A stretch of DNA of 64,000 nt from assembly GCF_014905175.1 (NCBI RefSeq), contig NC_057791.1, positions 2,046,001-2,110,000 of the forward strand, read 5' to 3'. This document shows positions 60,973 through 64,000 of the stretch, piece after piece. The DNA is from Aphidius gifuensis. Lineage: Eukaryota; Arthropoda; Insecta; Hymenoptera; Braconidae. The number at the start of each line of letters is the position of its first letter. Within the stretch, counting starts at the first letter, position 1. The translations under genes and the position numbers were made by a program. The notes beneath the pieces were generated by a model that saw only the letters and a program-made list of their open reading frames with translations, was not told the origin of the DNA and searched no databases.

Positions 60973-61131
60973 CAATTGTCATCTTATTATAAAAATATTA
61001 ATTAACATTACATGAAATTTAATTGCTTGTGATGAATTAATTAATTATAAATTTTAAAAGACGAAATTAATTATTATTATTTTTTAAATTTAATAATTAA
61101 TTTATATGAATTAGAAAAAAAAAATAAATAA
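60744..61131. other. Spacer between zinc-finger exons
   Basis: About 390 bp, almost pure A/T, including a 22-A run at 60803-60824 and a longer A run near 60946-60971. A minus-strand GTAAGT follows the T run, but its frame does not fit the next exon. No gene was seen. Confidence 0.5.
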
Positions 61132-63037
61132 TTATTCACTAGCTTCTTCGAGTTGTTCTTCTCCTTCATCATCTCCATCTCCTTCTTCGCCTCTTTCACC
61201 TTCTTGCTCTTCTTCTTCTTCTTCCTCTAAATTTTCTACATCATCTTCTTCTTCTTCTTCTTCATCTCCTTCAAATGATTCTTTATTTTGTTCAAGCATT
61301 TGTGTAGAAATAAATTTTTCAACAATATCAGCAATTGGCATAACAGGCAATGGTGGATGAGGACCAGGATGAGTTTTACGATGACAAATAAGACCAGGTT
61401 TTTGTGTAAATGTTTTTGGACAAAGATCACATCCAAATGCTCTTTGTCCAGTATGAATTAAAACATGTTGACGTAATTGTGATTGTCTGGCAAATTTTTT
61501 TTTACATACAGGACAAGAATGTGGTTTGCTACCAGTATGAACAGCCATATGACGTTTATATGAATCTTTTTTAGTAAATGTTTTAGAACAAAGTTCACAT
61601 GATATTTTTTCTCTTTTTTCATGTTGTGATACCATATGTTGATCAAGATTTTTTTGTGTAACCATTCGTCTTTTACATATTCTACATTCATATTTTGGTT
61701 TATAATGTGCCCATTTTTGATGTACATATAATGAACCAGTATTTTGACAAATTTTACCACATACATTACATTTAACTGGTTTTTCTTTATGATGAAATCT
61801 AATATGATTTGTTAAATCACCTTTAACTTTAAATTTTTTATCACAATGATTACATTGATGCTGAAATGTATCAGTATGTTTACGTGTATGATGTGATTGT
61901 AATGAATGTTTTGAACGACATATAAAATTACATATTGGACATGGAAATTCAAGATTTTGTCCTCTTCTACCAGGTCCAGTTTCATGTTTACGTTCAATAT
62001 GTGCAGCAAATAAACTTTTTTTTGATGTTCTAAAATCACAAACTGAACATATAAATATACCATTATCTTGTATATATACTTTTTTTTTATGTGTCCATGC
62101 AACATGTTTTCTAAATGCAATTTTAGATTCAAATGTATCATCACATAATTTACATTTTAAATGTTTTAATATTTTACGATGACGTAAACGTTTATTATCT
62201 TGTATTTTTTCTAATTTATTATTTTTTATTTCATTATTAATACTATCAACATCATCAACATCTTCTTCATTATCATTTTCTTGCTCTTCAACAGATATAT
62301 ATTCTAATAAATCAGATTCATTAATATTTTTTTCTTGATACTGTTCAATGTCATCTTCTTGTGTTGTTTGATAATCTTCATCATAATAATCAGCATCATT
62401 AACATCTTCTATATCATCAATTTCTTCATTTTGACTTTCTTCTTCATCATTATTATTTTCAATTGATTCATATTGATCATCTTCATCAATTGAATTATAC
62501 TGACTACCATTATCATTTTCAGGTGTTATTGTCTCATCAACTTTTAAAATTTTTTTTATTTCTTTGGTATTATTATCATCATCATCATCCTCATTATTAT
62601 TATTATTTATTTTTTGTAATGTTATTAAATTACCCTCAAAATTAACTTGATATAATTCACCACTTGATGATGCATCTGCACTATTTTCACCATCATATAC
62701 TTCTCCTTTTAATAATATTGGTTTAACATCTTGAATTTCATCAATTTCATCATCATGATAATTATCAAATTCATTATAATTATAATCATTTATACTCTCA
62801 TCATCATCACCATCATTATCATCACCACCATCATCATTATCAGTTTGATTATCACTATCATTTTCAGATGGTATATTATTTGTATCAATTGGTTTATCAT
62901 GTTCTGGCACAAATACATAATATGGCTTACCATCAAATTCTAATATTTGCCATTTTTTCATAACAACTGATGACTGATCAAAGGTAAATAATCCACGTGA
63001 ATTTCCAGCTTCAATTTCTTTCCTTTTTATATATAAT
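61132..63037 (-). CDS. C2H2 zinc-finger exon (9 fingers) with acidic flanks, probable alternative 3' exon
   Basis: One base plus 634 residues after the acceptor ATGTTTCAG. The leader LYIKRKEIEAGNSRGLFTF is open upstream of the first ATG (MKKWQILEF), suggesting continuation from a shared exon. Residues ~60-280 are highly acidic (Asp/Glu/Asn), as in activation domains. Nine fingers follow, the last three with near-canonical linkers (HTGSKP, HTGQRA): LKCKLCDDTF, FICSVCDFRT, ... FGCDLCPKTFTQKPGL. The tail HPGPHPPLPVMPI is followed by a Glu-rich C-terminus. The finger block closely matches the exon cut by the right edge (VCGKxC, ICKRRMVTQ, FTQKPGL), so the two are paralogous. It differs from the other exons in its long acidic region and lack of the leader finger. 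Confidence 0.83.
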
Positions 63038-63489
63038 CTGAAACATTAATTTATTTTTTTATTAGATAAATATTTTACATTAATTTATATTATTATAATT
63101 TAATTAATTTACAACAATAAAAAATACTTAAATTAGATTTTTTTTTTTTTTTTTTGATTATTTAATTTATTTATACAACTGAAAAAAAAGAGAAAAAAAA
63201 AACAAAACAAACACTTTTAAATAAACAGGTAAATATGAGAGGAATATGAAAAATTTAAAAACAATAAAAAATAATTATTAAATACTGTGATACATCAAAT
63301 TAAATATATATGTTTTTATATATTTGTTTTTTTTTTTTAATTTATTATTAACACATTAATTATTATTATCATTATTAATATTATTTTTAATTATGTTTAT
63401 TTGTGTATGTCACTTTGTGTAAATTGATTGTAATGTTTAATTTAAATTGTTGTTTTTTTTCTTTTTTTTATATAATATATAATGTTAAA
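63038..63489. other. Spacer between zinc-finger exons
   Basis: About 450 bp, AT-rich with T and A runs. Nothing was recognised. Confidence 0.5.
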
Positions 63490-64000
63490 TTAATCATCCA
63501 AAACATCAGTTAAAAATTGACTGATAAAAACTGGTGGTGCTGCTGGATGATCTCCTGGATGAGTTTTTCTGTGGCATGTTAAACCAGGTTTTTGTGTAAA
63601 TGATTTACCACAAACAACACCATTAACAACAACATCACATACATATGGTTTAAAATCAGTATGTGTAAGTGCATGTTGACGTAATGCTGTTCTTCTTACA
63701 AATTTTTTTTCACATAATTTGCAGGCATATGGTCTTTCACCAGAATGTATTCTCATATGTATTTTTAATACACTTGCTTTATTAAATATTTTTGAACATT
63801 GTGGACATTGTGCATGTTCACGATGTTCATGTTGTCTAAACATATGTTCATCTAAATTTTCTTGTGTAACCATACGTCTTTTACATATATTACATTCAAA
63901 ACTAGCTTTAAAATGTGCAAATTTTTGATGTACAAATAATGAATGACTATTACGACATGTTTTACCACAAACTTCACATATTACTGGTTTTTCAATATGA
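63490..64000 (-). CDS. C2H2 zinc-finger exon, partial (5 fingers visible, cut by right edge)
   Basis: The 3' end of another zinc-finger exon; the frame is open to the window edge and the 5' end is outside. Visible fingers are VICEVCGKTC, FECNICKRRM, AQCPQCSKIF, YACKLCEKKF (preceded by the canonical linker HSGERP) and a final one with an expanded Cys spacing (VCDVVVNGVVCGKSF). It ends FTQKPGL...HRKTHPGDHP and a short tail. The order and wording match the last five fingers of the exon at 61132-63037, so the two are tandem duplicates. Likely nuclear and DNA-binding. Whether it shares the splice phase of the others cannot be checked here. Confidence 0.82.
   Translation of the reverse strand, partial: HIEKPVICEVCGKTCRNSHSLFVHQKFAHFKASFECNICKRRMVTQENLDEHMFRQHEHREHAQCPQCSKIFNKASVLKIHMRIHSGERPYACKLCEKKFVRRTALRQHALTHTDFKPYVCDVVVNGVVCGKSFTQKPGLTCHRKTHPGDHPAAPPVFISQFLTDVLDD

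Noticed and set aside
61236..62144. Alternate-frame readings over the 61132-63037 exon
   Set aside because: They are shadows of the zinc-finger frame; the finger pattern fixes the true frame.

Overview
The window is eukaryotic and very AT-rich, with spliceosomal introns (GT...AG), long A/T homopolymers, many microsatellites and no prokaryotic signals. Protein families (CCA-adding enzyme, FBXO39-type F-box protein, C2H2 zinc-finger arrays, BEN domain), the base composition and the small introns beside one huge one suggest an insect. A parasitoid wasp (Hymenoptera) is my best guess, from general resemblance only.

Layout. (1) 1-686, plus strand: 3' end of the CCA-adding enzyme gene (TRNT1). (2) 687-7028: AT-rich intergenic DNA with a roughly 250-bp inverted repeat (1975-2634), a 20-bp tandem repeat and one possible small exon. 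(3) 7353-42828, plus strand: an eight-exon gene, reconstructed by matching splice phases, for a secreted, acidic, Asn- and Trp-rich protein of 911 residues. Its first intron is about 27 kb and holds no recognisable gene, but has several less AT-rich islands that may be regulatory. (4) 43886-46237, plus strand: a six-exon F-box protein gene of the FBXO39 type (431 residues). (5) 46636-51900: two tandem arrays of 99-124-bp units sharing a core; most units can fold back on themselves, and one subfamily repeats a CTCF-like motif. (6) 47685 to the window end, minus strand: nine large exons, eight encoding C2H2 zinc-finger arrays and one ending in a BEN domain.

The most interesting reading concerns region 6. 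All eight exons whose 5' end is inside the window begin at a splice acceptor and enter the reading frame in the same phase, with one base completing a codon. Several have no usable ATG before their domains, and they lie only 290-920 bp apart. This fits a lola-like gene, in which shared 5' exons (here beyond the right edge) splice to alternative 3'-terminal exons that each supply a different DNA-binding module. Six exons share a similar N-terminal finger, so the set probably grew by tandem duplication. The foldback satellite lies exactly between the two most similar exons. A tandem array of separate genes is the main alternative.
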